Shown: positions 17,908-26,897, counted from the first letter of the stretch. The stretch is DNA of 64,000 bases from Paenibacillus sp. NEAU-GSW1 (GCF_009737085.1 NZ_WOVL01000011.1:111265-175264); one strand, 5' to 3'. Notes: generated by a model not told the origin, from the letters alone. Program-made: numbers and translations.

Positions 17908-18678
17908 TTGTTGGAAAGCAAGCAGTATTACATGGAATACAAAATACATAAGAATAGACCCGGGCTATTAGGCGACATCGCTTCGCTGCTCGGCATGCTT
18001 GAAGTTAATATTATGACGATCAACGGGGTTGAGGATCGGACGCGGGGAATGCTTTTGCAAACCGACGATGAGGAGAAAATCGTCCTGCTCGGCAAAATGC
18101 TGCAAAAGGTCGACAACATTACGGTCAATAAATTGCGGACGCCAACCATTGTCGATATTTTGGCCGTGCGCCATGGACGCTATATTGAACGTGATTCCGA
18201 TGACCGCAAAACTTTCCGTTTTACACGCGACGAGCTTGGCTTATTGGTCGATTTTCTAGGCGAAGTGTTCAAGCGGGACGGCAATCAGGTTATCGGCCTG
18301 CGCGGCATGCCGCGTGTCGGCAAGACAGAATCGATTATTGCGGGAAGCGTGTGCTCGAATAAGCGCTGGACGTTTGTTTCGTCAACCTTGCTGAGGCAGA
18401 CGGTTCGCAGCCAATTGTCCGAGGATGAGATGAGCGACAACAATATTTTCATCATCGACGGGATTGTCAGCACGATTCGTTCCAATGAAAAGCATTATTC
18501 GCTGCTGCAGGAAATTATGGCGATGCCTTCGACGAAGGTGATCGAGCATCCGGATATTTTCATCAAGGAATCCCATTATGATTACAGCCATTTTGATATG
18601 ATTATCGAGCTTCGCAATACGCCGGATGAAGAAATTACATACGAATCCTTCACCGCCAACTATACAGACGAATTTTAA
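17908..18678 (+). CDS. ymfK: DUF3388 protein with ACT and P-loop-like segments (YmfK)
   Basis: A 256-residue cytoplasmic protein of the YmfK (DUF3388) family. Residues about 10-75 look like an ACT domain (NRPGLLGDIASLLGMLEVN, the typical ligand-binding start). Near residue 132 the sequence RGMPRVGKTES resembles a Walker A loop, and FIIDGIVSTI near residue 180 could be a Walker B strand. Start is TTG at 17908 (or 17911) after GGGCGGTGA. Function unknown; it precedes rodZ with an 17-base gap, as in B. subtilis. Confidence 0.85.
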   Translation: MLESKQYYMEYKIHKNRPGLLGDIASLLGMLEVNIMTINGVEDRTRGMLLQTDDEEKIVLLGKMLQKVDNITVNKLRTPTIVDILAVRHGRYIERDSDDRKTFRFTRDELGLLVDFLGEVFKRDGNQVIGLRGMPRVGKTESIIAGSVCSNKRWTFVSSTLLRQTVRSQLSEDEMSDNNIFIIDGIVSTIRSNEKHYSLLQEIMAMPSTKVIEHPDIFIKESHYDYSHFDMIIELRNTPDEEITYESFTANYTDEF

Positions 18679-18695
18679 AGAGAGGAGACGGACAA

Positions 18696-19616
18696 ATGTC
18701 AGACTTAGGAGCGCTGCTGCGCAAAGCAAGAGAAGAGCGCGGTTTATCGCTGGAAGATGTTCAAGAATCGACGAAAATTCGCAAACGTTATTTGGAAGCG
18801 ATCGAGAATGGTGATCACAGCATTTTGCCGGGAACATTTTATTTAAGGGCTTTCGTTAAAAACTATTGCGAAGCCGTTGGCTTGGATGCCGATGAAGTGC
18901 TCCGTTTATATCAGCATGAAGTACCTGCGTCCGTCACAGACCAGATCGTTGAGAAGCCGGCAGCTGCCAGAGCGCCCCGCCGCGTGCAGACACAATCATC
19001 GGAGCGCATAAGCAAATTGGGCTTTAATGTGCTGATGTGGTCGTTCCTTATTCTTATTGTCGTTGTGGTTTGGGTTTATTTCGTAAATCAACAGGGTAAC
19101 GACACGAAAGAGATCGATCAGACGAATATTACGGATGAAGCGTCACAAGCGCCGTCGCCTACAACGGATTCATCGAACGGAGCAGGGACGAATAGTCCGT
19201 CCGCAACGCCGTCGCCTACGCCGTCTGAACCGACAAGCGTTACGTTTACGGCTAAAAAGGGCAAAGTGGATCATTATGATGTCGCGCCTGCCGGAACTGT
19301 GCATAAGCTTGAAATTAAAATTTCCGGCGGTAAAGTATGGATGGAAGTGAGAAAGGGCAGCGATAAAGGCGAACAGCTAATGTCGGGCAATGTGGAGGAC
19401 GGACAAGTCATTTCCTACGATATCACCGAGCCGTTGTACGTCAATGTGGGACGCGCGGATTTGTCGGTTATTTCTGTAGACGGCATTACAGTAAACGACG
19501 GAGATCAAGCACGATCCAAAAAAGTGCTGTTGAACCCTGTTCAAGGTGCAGGAGCGGGAGCAGATGCGAATGCTTCGCCGACACCGTCCGCATCGGCAGA
19601 CACAACCGCACAATAA
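18696..19616 (+). CDS. rodZ: RodZ-like transmembrane HTH protein (YmfM)
   Basis: Links the MreB cytoskeleton to cell-wall elongation. The 306-residue protein has an N-terminal helix-turn-helix of the RodZ type (residues 1-70, LLRKAREERGLSLEDVQ), one membrane span (about 108-130), a Thr/Ser/Pro-rich linker (about 145-180) and a C-terminal beta domain (DUF4115, about 180-270). RBS GAGAGGAG precedes the ATG. Domain order and place after ymfK match B. subtilis YmfM, though the protein is slightly longer because of the Pro-rich linker and tail. Confidence 0.92.
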   Translation: MSDLGALLRKAREERGLSLEDVQESTKIRKRYLEAIENGDHSILPGTFYLRAFVKNYCEAVGLDADEVLRLYQHEVPASVTDQIVEKPAAARAPRRVQTQSSERISKLGFNVLMWSFLILIVVVVWVYFVNQQGNDTKEIDQTNITDEASQAPSPTTDSSNGAGTNSPSATPSPTPSEPTSVTFTAKKGKVDHYDVAPAGTVHKLEIKISGGKVWMEVRKGSDKGEQLMSGNVEDGQVISYDITEPLYVNVGRADLSVISVDGITVNDGDQARSKKVLLNPVQGAGAGADANASPTPSASADTTAQ

Positions 19617-19640
19617 TTTTACAGGTAGGGGAGAAACGGA

Positions 19641-20132
19641 ATGTCATCGGAAAGTTCATTTGATATCGTATCGAAAATCGATATGCAAGAGCTTAATAAT
19701 GCGATTCAGCAAGCGGAACGCGAAATTGAAACGCGCTTCGATTTTAAAGGCAGCAAAAGCAGCATCAAGCTGGAAAAGGAAGAGCTTGTCATCGTATCGG
19801 ACGACGACTTTAAATTGAACAGCGTCATCGACATCTTGCAAGCAAAAATGGTAAAGCGCGGCGTGCCGATTAAAAATATGGATTTCGGTAAAATCGAGTC
19901 GGCATCGGCCAACACTGTGCGCCAGCGCATTAAGCTGCGTCAAGGCATCGACCAAGAGCATTCGAAAAAGATCAATACGCTGATTCGCGATTCGAAGCTC
20001 AAAGTGAAAAGCCAAATTCAAGGCGATCAAATCCGCGTAACGGGCAAAAGCCGCGACGATTTGCAAGCTGTCATCGCTATGCTTCGTGCGGCCGATTTGA
20101 AAGTTGAACTGCAATTTATGAACTACCGTTAA
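19641..20132 (+). CDS. YajQ family nucleotide-binding protein
   Basis: A 163-residue UPF0234/YajQ protein. The family signature is seen at the N terminus ([17 protein letters not shown], then [10 protein letters not shown]) and at the C terminus ([18 protein letters not shown]...VELQFMNYR). Members bind RNA or nucleotides and in Xanthomonas a homologue binds cyclic di-GMP; the role here is unknown. In B. subtilis the homologue lies elsewhere (yitK), so this placement between rodZ and pgsA is a lineage feature. RBS GTAGGGGAG upstream; terminator downstream. Confidence 0.95.
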   Translation: MSSESSFDIVSKIDMQELNNAIQQAEREIETRFDFKGSKSSIKLEKEELVIVSDDDFKLNSVIDILQAKMVKRGVPIKNMDFGKIESASANTVRQRIKLRQGIDQEHSKKINTLIRDSKLKVKSQIQGDQIRVTGKSRDDLQAVIAMLRAADLKVELQFMNYR

Positions 20133-20138
20133 TAAGTT

Positions 20139-20171
20139 GCCGCGTCTGCATAGGCCGCGGCGGCTTTTTTT
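20139..20171 (+). terminator. Rho-independent terminator after the YajQ gene
   Basis: GCCGCG pairs with CGCGGC across an 11-base loop, followed by GGC and seven T. Confidence 0.75.
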
Positions 20172-20199
20172 GACATGCGGATCAGCCGTATATTATACT
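20170..20199 (+). promoter_or_regulatory. Sigma-A promoter for pgsA
   Basis: TTGACA (20170-20175), 18 bases, TATACT (20194-20199). It starts at the tail of the preceding terminator and lies about 38 bases before a small ORF and 105 before pgsA. Confidence 0.7.
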
Positions 20200-20236
20200 T
20201 GCTATAGTTTTTGGAAACGATCTGGGGGATATACAG

Positions 20237-20308
20237 ATGAAGGTACACGTACAAAAAACAAGCTTTGCGACGATTGACAGGCTTTTTGCCAAGGAGGTTT
20301 CCGCATGA
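20237..20308 (+). CDS. Candidate 23-residue leader ORF overlapping pgsA
   Basis: ATG at 20237 follows GGGGGAT with suitable spacing and opens MKVHVQKTSFATIDRLF, then AKEVSA, ending in a TGA that overlaps the pgsA ATG as ATGA. The pgsA ribosome binding site lies inside the end of this frame. A strong promoter is just upstream and a terminator before that, so the ORF would be the first translated frame of the pgsA mRNA. The peptide is not recognised. It might be a coupling leader; chance is not excluded. Confidence 0.45.
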   Translation: MKVHVQKTSFATIDRLFAKEVSA

Positions 20309-20880
20309 ATCTGGCCAATAAAATTACGTTAGCCCGAATCGTTTTGGTGCCGATTATTATGGCGTTCCTGCTTGTCAATTTCGAAATTGCGCCGCTCGCT
20401 TTCGGCGACTATTCCATTACATACAATCAGATTGTGGCGGCACTTATTTTTATAGTGGCGGCAAGCACCGATGGATTAGACGGATACATTGCGAGGAAAA
20501 ATAAAATCGTGACGAATCTCGGCAAACTGCTCGATCCGCTCGCGGACAAACTTCTCGTAGCGGCCGTGCTGATCTCGCTTGTACAAATGGACAAGCTCGA
20601 CGCTTGGATGGCCATTATTATTATAAGCCGTGAGTTTGCCGTTACCGGCTTGCGCCAAGTCGCTTTGCTCGAAGGCAGCGTAATGGCTGCGAGCAAATGG
20701 GGCAAATGGAAAACAGCGGTGCAGATCACAATGATTATTTCGCTGCTTCTTAACAACTTCCCGTTCAACTTCATTGATTTTCCGTTCGATGTTGTTTCAA
20801 GCTGGGTTGCTGTTGCAATTACCGTCTATTCGGGAATCGATTATTTTGTGAAAAATAAAAAGCTCATACCGGTTCAATAG
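20305..20880 (+). CDS. pgsA: CDP-diacylglycerol-glycerol-3-phosphate 3-phosphatidyltransferase
   Basis: Makes phosphatidylglycerophosphate, the first committed step to phosphatidylglycerol and cardiolipin, in the cytoplasmic membrane. The 191-residue protein carries the full CDP-alcohol phosphotransferase signature: DGLDGYIAR, then GKLLDPLADK, and has about five membrane helices. AAGGAGG lies seven bases before the ATG. The order rodZ-(yajQ)-pgsA-cinA-recA is conserved. A terminator follows. Confidence 0.96.
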   Translation: MNLANKITLARIVLVPIIMAFLLVNFEIAPLAFGDYSITYNQIVAALIFIVAASTDGLDGYIARKNKIVTNLGKLLDPLADKLLVAAVLISLVQMDKLDAWMAIIIISREFAVTGLRQVALLEGSVMAASKWGKWKTAVQITMIISLLLNNFPFNFIDFPFDVVSSWVAVAITVYSGIDYFVKNKKLIPVQ

Positions 20881-20906
20881 CATTTGCATTTGATTGGTTT
20901 GCAAAC

Positions 20907-20940
20907 GAAAAGCATCTTCCCTAAGGGGAGGGTGCTTTTC
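20907..20940 (+). terminator. Terminator-like hairpin between pgsA and cinA
   Basis: GAAAAGCA pairs with TGCTTTTC and the inner TTCCC with GGGGA, loop TAAG. Located 27 bases after pgsA and 29 before cinA. Confidence 0.7.
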
Positions 20941-20968
20941 CATCTTTCTTTCAAAAGGGGATTGGAAT

Positions 20969-22219
20969 ATGAAAGCGGAAATCATCGCTGTGGGCACGGA
21001 GCTGCTGCTCGGACAAATCGTAAATACGAATGCCCAGTTTTTATCGCAAGAGCTCGCGGCGCTGGGCATAGATGTATACTTTCAAACGGTTGTAGGCGAT
21101 AATTCGAATCGGATTAGAGCTGCGATCGAAACCGCGCGGCAACGGGCCGATTTGCTCGTATTTACAGGAGGTCTCGGACCGACGCAGGACGATTTAACGA
21201 AAGATGCGCTGGCAGCCTATCTGAACCGCGGCATGACCATTCACGGTCCATCTATGGAGCAAATCGAGGAGCTGTTCAGCTCGCGAGGCATTCATATGGT
21301 GGAAAGCAATAAACGGCAAGCGAACACTATAGACGGCGCTGTACCCCTATTTAATGAAGCGGGGCTGGCGGTAGGCAACGGCATTAGCGCAGAAGGGACG
21401 CATTATTTGCTGCTGCCGGGACCGCCTAAAGAAATGAAGCCGATGATGGAGGGGCCGGGACGGGAATGGCTTCGTTCGTCTGTGCTTGGCGAAGAGACGC
21501 CGCTATACTCACGGCTGCTTAAGTTCGCAGGCATAGGCGAGTCGAGCTTGGAGGCTAAGCTTCTTCATCTGATCGAAGGGCAGACAGATCCAACGATCGC
21601 TCCGTACGCGAAGGAGGGCGAAGTGGCCATTCGCGTGTCGACTAAAGCAACGTCTGAGGCGGACGCTGTGCGCAAAATCGACGAGACGGTGGAACGGATC
21701 AATGAAATTGTCGGCGAGCATTTATACTCTCATAAGGATATTCCGCTGGAAGAGGCGGTCGTAGCGCTGCTAAGGGAAACTAGACGCAAGCTGGCTAGCG
21801 CTGAGAGCGCCAGCGGCGGACTGCTCGCCGAGCTCATTACGAATGTGCCGGGGAGCAGCGGCGAGTTTGCGGGCGGCGTAGTGACGTACACGAACGAAAT
21901 GAAGCATAAGCTGCTTGGCATCCCGATGTCGCAATTGGAAGGCGAGGGGGCGCCGGGCGCAGTCAGCGAATCGACGGCAGCGATGATGGCCGAAAGGGTT
22001 CGCGATTTGGCCGACAGCGATTTTGGCGTGTCGATTACCGGCGTGGCCGGTCCTGCCGAGTCGGAGGGAAAACCGGTAGGTCTTGTTTATTTTGCAATTG
22101 CCGAGAAGGGAAAGCCGACAAGCGTCCATACGACGCATCTGAGCGGCAGCCGTTCTATTATACGCGTCCGAGCGGTTAAAGCGGTGCTCTATCGACTGTG
22201 GCAAGCGTTGAATGACTAG
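20969..22219 (+). CDS. cinA: Competence/damage-inducible protein CinA
   Basis: A 416-residue two-domain protein. The N-terminal molybdopterin-binding (MoCF) domain has AEIIAVGTELLLGQ and FTGGLGPTQDD; the C-terminal CinA domain (about 255-416) is a nicotinamide-nucleotide amidase with ASAESASGGLLAE and VSITGVAGP. ATG at 20969 is preceded by AAAAGGGG; an upstream frame extension to 20894 runs through the terminator hairpin and is rejected. It is followed by a terminator and then recA, the conserved cinA-recA pairing. Confidence 0.95.
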   Translation: MKAEIIAVGTELLLGQIVNTNAQFLSQELAALGIDVYFQTVVGDNSNRIRAAIETARQRADLLVFTGGLGPTQDDLTKDALAAYLNRGMTIHGPSMEQIEELFSSRGIHMVESNKRQANTIDGAVPLFNEAGLAVGNGISAEGTHYLLLPGPPKEMKPMMEGPGREWLRSSVLGEETPLYSRLLKFAGIGESSLEAKLLHLIEGQTDPTIAPYAKEGEVAIRVSTKATSEADAVRKIDETVERINEIVGEHLYSHKDIPLEEAVVALLRETRRKLASAESASGGLLAELITNVPGSSGEFAGGVVTYTNEMKHKLLGIPMSQLEGEGAPGAVSESTAAMMAERVRDLADSDFGVSITGVAGPAESEGKPVGLVYFAIAEKGKPTSVHTTHLSGSRSIIRVRAVKAVLYRLWQALND

Positions 22220-22269
22220 AAAAAGATTGCGTTTGGCTCGAATATTGACTATAATTGTCATTACGACGG

Positions 22270-22310
22270 AAGAACCGTGGCGAAGAATACTTTGCTGCGG
22301 TTCTTTTTTT
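22270..22310 (+). terminator. Rho-independent terminator between cinA and recA
   Basis: AAGAACCG pairs with CGGTTCTT, with further inner pairing GCGAAG/CTTTGC, followed by a seven-T run. It makes recA transcription depend on its own promoter. Confidence 0.9.
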
Positions 22311-22349
22311 GCGTTTATTTAGGGAGGAAAGGAGGGGGGATAAAAAAAC

Positions 22350-22363
22350 CGAATGTATGTTCG
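22350..22363 (+). promoter_or_regulatory. LexA (DinR) SOS box upstream of recA
   Basis: CGAATGTATGTTCG fits the Gram-positive SOS box CGAAC-N4-GTTCG with one mismatch. It sits ten bases before the -35 of the recA promoter, as expected for LexA control. Confidence 0.8.
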
Positions 22364-22372
22364 AAAAAATAC

Positions 22373-22401
22373 TTGGCAAAGCGCAAGAAAAAAGGTATCA
22401 T
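22373..22401 (+). promoter_or_regulatory. Sigma-A promoter of recA
   Basis: TTGGCA (22373-22378), 17 bases, TATCAT (22396-22401), immediately downstream of the SOS box and 32 bases before the TTG start. Confidence 0.75.
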
Positions 22402-22432
22402 TACATTATAAATAATGAAGGATGTGGGATGG

Positions 22433-23488
22433 TTGTCAGATCGTAAAGCTGCATTAGAGATGGCACTACGTCAAATCGAGAAACAATTTGGCAAAGGCTC
22501 GATTATGAAATTGGGCGAATCGACACATATGCAAGTTGAGACCGTATCCAGCGGTTCGCTTGCTTTAGATATTGCGCTTGGCATTGGCGGTTTGCCAAGA
22601 GGCCGTATTATCGAAGTATACGGACCGGAATCTTCCGGTAAGACGACGGTTGCATTGCATGCGATTGCTGAAGTTCAACGCGTGGGCGGACAAGCTGCCT
22701 TCATCGACGCGGAGCATGCATTGGATCCGCTTTATGCGAGCAAGTTGGGCGTCAACATCGACGATCTGCTGCTGTCGCAGCCGGATACAGGCGAGCAAGC
22801 GCTTGAAATCGCCGAGGCGCTCGTACGCAGCGGTGCAGTAGATATTATCGTTATCGACTCTGTCGCGGCGCTCGTGCCGAAAGCGGAGATTGAAGGCGAT
22901 ATGGGCGATTCGCATGTCGGCTTGCAAGCACGGCTGATGTCGCAGGCGCTGCGGAAGCTGTCCGGGGCTATCAGCAAGTCGAAGACAATCGCAATCTTCA
23001 TCAACCAGCTTCGCGAGAAGGTCGGCGTTATGTTCGGCAATCCGGAGACGACTCCGGGCGGACGCGCGCTGAAGTTCTACTCCAGCGTACGTCTTGATGT
23101 ACGTCGCATCGAGACGATTAAGCAAGGCAACGATATGGTCGGCAACCGTACGCGCATCAAAGTCGTGAAGAATAAAGTGGCTCCTCCGTTCAAGCAAGCG
23201 GAGATCGATATTATGTATGGCGAAGGCATTTCGAAGGAAGGCAGCCTTGTCGACATCGGTACGGAGATGGACATCGTTCAGAAGAGCGGGGCTTGGTTCT
23301 CGTACAATGGCGAACGTCTTGGACAAGGCCGCGAGAATGCGAAGCAGTTTTTGAAGGAACACGCGGAAATCGCTTCCGTTATTGATAAGCAAATTCGCGA
23401 AGCAAGCAATTTGTCGGCAACGGCTCATCCGGTTGAATCGTTCTCTCAAGACGATGATGACGATTTCGATGAATCCGAACTCGATTAA
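22433..23488 (+). CDS. recA: Recombinase RecA
   Basis: Forms the strand-exchange filament and stimulates LexA self-cleavage. The 351-residue protein has Walker A GPESSGKT near residues 64-71, Walker [12 protein letters not shown], the loop L2 region and an acidic C-terminal tail ([12 protein letters not shown]). The TTG at 22433 (reading [14 protein letters not shown]) is preferred over an ATG at 22415 because GAAGGATG lies upstream of it and the family N terminus starts here. It has its own promoter and SOS box; recX follows. Confidence 0.98.
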   Translation: MSDRKAALEMALRQIEKQFGKGSIMKLGESTHMQVETVSSGSLALDIALGIGGLPRGRIIEVYGPESSGKTTVALHAIAEVQRVGGQAAFIDAEHALDPLYASKLGVNIDDLLLSQPDTGEQALEIAEALVRSGAVDIIVIDSVAALVPKAEIEGDMGDSHVGLQARLMSQALRKLSGAISKSKTIAIFINQLREKVGVMFGNPETTPGGRALKFYSSVRLDVRRIETIKQGNDMVGNRTRIKVVKNKVAPPFKQAEIDIMYGEGISKEGSLVDIGTEMDIVQKSGAWFSYNGERLGQGRENAKQFLKEHAEIASVIDKQIREASNLSATAHPVESFSQDDDDDFDESELD

Positions 23489-23512
23489 GATAACTTCATA
23501 CGCATGAGCAGA

Positions 23513-23536
23513 CGCCGTTCCTTCCGGGGAACGGCG
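23513..23536 (+). other. Intergenic hairpin between recA and recX
   Basis: CGCCGTTCC and GGAACGGCG form a perfect nine-base stem with a six-base loop, but no T run follows. It may be a processing site or weak attenuator lowering recX relative to recA. Confidence 0.5.
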
Positions 23537-23566
23537 ATGCTGTTATTAGGGTAAGCGAGGGATATT

Positions 23567-24241
23567 ATGCTGGAGATAAAGGCGGTTAAGCAGGATCGCA
23601 AGGAACGCAGCCGCTTTCATATATATGGCGAAGACGAAGAAGCCGTATTAACGGTACATGAAGACTTGCTCATTAAATATAGGCTGCTCAAAGGTCGTAC
23701 GTTAACGGACAGCGAATTGGAGCAAATTCGCGAGGAGGATAACCGTTATCGTACATATGCGCTGGCAGTTGCGTATTTGGGAGCCAGACCGCGGACACGC
23801 AAACAGCTGGAGCAATATTTACAGCGGAAAGCGTTCGAGGAGGAGCATATTTCTGCGGCGCTGGAACGTTTAGAAAACGAACATTTTGTGGATGATGATG
23901 AATATGCCCGCCAATTTGCGTTGCAGCGTATCAAATATGCGCATAAAGGCAGGCGTTGGATTAAGCAGGAGCTTCAGTTAAGAGGCGTGTCGAAACAAGC
24001 TGCGGCAAGCGCAGCCGAAGCTATCGACAAAGGCGCGGAATTGGAAGCGGCGATCATAGCGGCAGGCAAGAAGTGGAGATCGTTGAAGGGCGAAGAAAGA
24101 GACCGCAGAATGAAATTAATGGCCTTTCTAATGCGGAGAGGCTTTCCCGGCGATATTGTGAAGGAAGCGGTAAGATCGGTCTTAGAACGCGCTGCAGCTG
24201 AAGCAGCCGATGACGATGATGGGCTAATGCTTGACAATTGA
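23567..24241 (+). CDS. recX: Regulatory protein RecX
   Basis: Modulates RecA filaments. The 224-residue length, the helical repeats and the motifs YLGARPRTRKQLEQYL and FVDDDEYARQFALQRI identify RecX. The C terminus is acidic. The start ATG follows GCGAGGG. It lies 78 bases after recA across a hairpin, an arrangement common in many bacteria but not in B. subtilis, where recX is elsewhere. The promoter for the next gene overlaps its last codons. Confidence 0.9.
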   Translation: MLEIKAVKQDRKERSRFHIYGEDEEAVLTVHEDLLIKYRLLKGRTLTDSELEQIREEDNRYRTYALAVAYLGARPRTRKQLEQYLQRKAFEEEHISAALERLENEHFVDDDEYARQFALQRIKYAHKGRRWIKQELQLRGVSKQAAASAAEAIDKGAELEAAIIAAGKKWRSLKGEERDRRMKLMAFLMRRGFPGDIVKEAVRSVLERAAAEAADDDDGLMLDN

Positions 24242-24260
24242 TTTTGTCAAAAGATAAAAT
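24231..24260 (+). promoter_or_regulatory. Sigma-A promoter of rny with a palindrome at -35
   Basis: TTGACA (24231-24236), 18 bases, TAAAAT (24255-24260). TTGACA is also the left arm of TTGACA-N8-TGTCAA (24231-24250), a perfect six-base palindrome that may be an operator. It overlaps the recX stop codon. Confidence 0.65.
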
Positions 24261-24278
24261 GAAAATGTATTCCTTCTA

Positions 24279-24315
24279 TTTCAAATCAATTTTCCTTCCA
24301 AAAGTTGATTTGAAA
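24279..24315 (+). promoter_or_regulatory. Inverted repeat in the predicted rny 5' leader
   Basis: TTTCAAATCAA (24279-24289) and TTGATTTGAAA (24305-24315) are perfect 11-base arms around a 15-base loop containing CCTTCC. It starts about 12 bases after the expected transcription start of rny and has no terminal T run, so it is a leader hairpin or a protein site rather than a terminator. Confidence 0.6.
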
Positions 24316-24424
24316 CGATAATTTTCGTCAAATTGTTAGAAGATCAATCGGTTTGAAAGCCGGCTAAAAAACTTAATATCATCCCAAGCTTTGCCTTGGT
24401 GCATGCAACGAGGAGGTGAACAAA

Positions 24425-25966
24425 ATGGACACAATCTGGGTTGTGTTGATCTGTCTCGTTGTTGGCGTTATTTTCTTTGGGATTGGTTATTTTATTCGAA
24501 AGTCGATTGCCGAAGCTAAAATTTCCAGCGCTGAGCAAGCTGCTGTACAAATCGTAGAAAATGCGAAGAAGGAAGCGGAAGCTCAAAAGAAGGAAACGGT
24601 GCTTGAAGCGAAAGACGAAGTCCACAAACTCCGTACGGAAGCTGAAAGAGACATTCGCGAGCGGCGTAATGAAACACAGCGTCAGGAAAGACGTTTGCTC
24701 CAGAAAGAGGAGTCGCTGGATAAAAAATTAGAAGCGCTAGAACGCAAAGAAGAGCTCGTTGCCAACAAAGAGAAACGGATCGATGAGACACAAGAACAAA
24801 TTGATTCCATCTATAAGCAGCAATTGACCGAGCTTGAGCGTATTTCAAGCTTGACGATGGAAGATGCGAAATCGATCATTTTGTCTAATGTGGAGCAGGA
24901 AGTGCGTCAGGAAACAGCTCAAATGATTAAAGAGATTGAGCAGCAAGCGAAGGAAGAAGCAGACAAGAAAGCGCGCAACATTATTTCACTCGCTATCCAA
25001 CGCTGTGCGGCTGATCATGTGGCGGAGACGACAGTATCGGTCGTATCGCTGCCGAACGAAGAAATGAAGGGCCGCATTATTGGACGTGAAGGCCGTAATA
25101 TCCGCGCGTTGGAAACATTGACCGGTATCGATCTCATTATCGACGATACACCGGAAGCGGTCATTCTGTCTGGATTTGACCCGATTAGGCGGGAAATTGC
25201 CCGCACTTCTCTTGAGAAGCTTGTGGCTGACGGACGGATTCACCCTGCACGTATTGAAGAAATGGTTGAAAAATCCCGCAAGGAAGTGGACGAACGCATC
25301 CGCGAATACGGTGAACAAGCGACATTCGAGGTTGGCGTACACGGCTTGCATCCGGATTTAATTAAAATTTTGGGCCGTTTGAAGTATCGGACAAGTTATG
25401 GCCAGAACGTCTTGAAGCATTCGATGGAGGTCGCTTATTTGACCGGTCTGATGGCTGCCGAGCTCGGCGAAGATGTTACGCTCGCCAAACGTTCGGGTTT
25501 GCTGCATGATATCGGTAAAGCGCTCGACCACGAAGTCGAAGGCTCCCACGTTGAGATCGGCGTAGAGCTTGCCAAGAAGTACAAAGAGCATCCGGTCGTT
25601 ATTAACAGTATCGCATCTCACCACGGCGATGTTGAAGCGACTTCGGTTATCGCAATGCTTGTCGGCGCAGCAGACGCGTTGTCGGCTGCAAGACCGGGAG
25701 CGCGGCGCGAAACGCTGGAGACGTACATCAAGCGTCTGGAGAAGCTTGAGGACATTTCGGAATCGTTCGACGGCGTTGAGAAATCGTACGCGATTCAAGC
25801 TGGCCGCGAAGTGCGCGTCATGGTAGCGCCAGAGAAAATCGACGATACGGAAGCGTTCCGTCTGGCACGCGATATTACGAAGAAGATCGAAAGCGAGCTT
25901 GATTATCCGGGACATATTAAAGTTACGGTTATTCGGGAAACACGCGCGGTTGAATATGCGAAATAG
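24425..25966 (+). CDS. rny: Ribonuclease Y
   Basis: Membrane-bound endoribonuclease that initiates mRNA decay. The 513-residue protein has an N-terminal membrane span (residues 3-24), a long coiled coil (about 30-195), a KH domain (about 205-265; [15 protein letters not shown]) and an HD domain with [12 protein letters not shown] near residue 365. AGGAGGTGA lies five bases before the ATG at 24425; a GTG inside the binding site at 24416 is rejected. A 165-base leader with a hairpin precedes it. Confidence 0.97.
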   Translation: MDTIWVVLICLVVGVIFFGIGYFIRKSIAEAKISSAEQAAVQIVENAKKEAEAQKKETVLEAKDEVHKLRTEAERDIRERRNETQRQERRLLQKEESLDKKLEALERKEELVANKEKRIDETQEQIDSIYKQQLTELERISSLTMEDAKSIILSNVEQEVRQETAQMIKEIEQQAKEEADKKARNIISLAIQRCAADHVAETTVSVVSLPNEEMKGRIIGREGRNIRALETLTGIDLIIDDTPEAVILSGFDPIRREIARTSLEKLVADGRIHPARIEEMVEKSRKEVDERIREYGEQATFEVGVHGLHPDLIKILGRLKYRTSYGQNVLKHSMEVAYLTGLMAAELGEDVTLAKRSGLLHDIGKALDHEVEGSHVEIGVELAKKYKEHPVVINSIASHHGDVEATSVIAMLVGAADALSAARPGARRETLETYIKRLEKLEDISESFDGVEKSYAIQAGREVRVMVAPEKIDDTEAFRLARDITKKIESELDYPGHIKVTVIRETRAVEYAK

Positions 25967-26001
25967 TCGCGATCGTTCAACAAACTCTAAATAGCAAGGT
26001 C

Positions 26002-26035
26002 GGAAAAGTGGCTGCTTGTCAGCCACTTTTCCCGT
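26002..26035 (+). terminator. Terminator between rny and ymdB
   Basis: GGAAAAGTGGCTG and CAGCCACTTTTCC form a perfect 13-base stem with loop CTTGT, ending in a TTTT stretch within the stem. ymdB, with no evident promoter, probably depends on read-through. Confidence 0.75.
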
Positions 26036-26077
26036 TTGAGAAATGGATTAGGGTTCAGGAAGAGAGTGGGGCAAGAG

Positions 26078-26872
26078 ATGAATGTATTGTTTATCGGAGA
26101 TATTGTCGGCAGCGTTGGGCGCGCGGCGCTAAAACGAGTGCTGCCGGCGTTAAAAAGCAAATACAACCCGCATATTATTATCGTGAACGGCGAGAATGCG
26201 GCTGCAGGCCGCGGCATTACGGCCGCCATTGCCAGAGAGTTTTTTGAGTGGGGCGTTCATGGCATCACGATGGGCAATCATACGTGGGACAATAAAGATA
26301 TTTTTGAATGGATTGATGACGAACCGCGTATCGTGAGGCCGGCCAATTTCCCGCCCGGAGCGCCGGGACAAGGTTCGGCGATCATTAAAGCAAACGGCAA
26401 GCAGCTGGCTATTATAAATTTGCAGGGCAGAACGTTTCTCCCGCCCATCGATTGCCCGTTCCGCAAAGCGGATGAGCTGGTCGAGCAAGCAAGGGAGAAA
26501 ACGAATAACATATTGGTTGACTTTCATGCGGAGGCGACATCGGAGAAAATTGCGATGGGCTGGCATCTGGACGGCAGAGCATCGGTTGTTCTAGGCACGC
26601 ATACGCATGTCCAGACGAATGACGACCGCATTTTGCCTGAAGGTACAGGCTATTTGTCTGACGTTGGCATGACGGGGCCGAGAGACGGCGTTCTCGGCAT
26701 GGAACGCAATGCGGTGCTTCATAAGTTTTTAACGCAGCTTCCGACCCGGTTTATCGTAGACGAAGGGCAGTGGCATTTGCACGGCCTGTCTATTCAGTTG
26801 GATGATGCTACAGGCAAGGCGATAAAACTTCAAAAAATTCGTCTGACTGAAGACGAATGGCTGCTCATGTAA
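26078..26872 (+). CDS. ymdB: Metallophosphoesterase YmdB (TIGR00282 family)
   Basis: Cyclic-nucleotide phosphodiesterase-type metalloenzyme; in B. subtilis it affects biofilm and motility bistability. The 264-residue length equals that of B. subtilis YmdB. Metal-binding motifs are visible: FIGDIVGSVGR at the N terminus, NGENAAAGRG, GNHTWDN, and GTHTHVQTND near the C-terminal half. The ATG at 26078 is preceded by GAGAGTGGGG; the in-frame extension upstream covers the terminator and is rejected. Position after rny is conserved. Confidence 0.95.
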   Translation: MNVLFIGDIVGSVGRAALKRVLPALKSKYNPHIIIVNGENAAAGRGITAAIAREFFEWGVHGITMGNHTWDNKDIFEWIDDEPRIVRPANFPPGAPGQGSAIIKANGKQLAIINLQGRTFLPPIDCPFRKADELVEQAREKTNNILVDFHAEATSEKIAMGWHLDGRASVVLGTHTHVQTNDDRILPEGTGYLSDVGMTGPRDGVLGMERNAVLHKFLTQLPTRFIVDEGQWHLHGLSIQLDDATGKAIKLQKIRLTEDEWLLM

Positions 26873-26897
26873 CCGATACGACATTGGACTCAGGAAG

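Noticed and set aside
22565..23449. 294-codon antisense frame within recA
   Set aside because: Mirror of recA codon structure with no recognisable motif or start signal.
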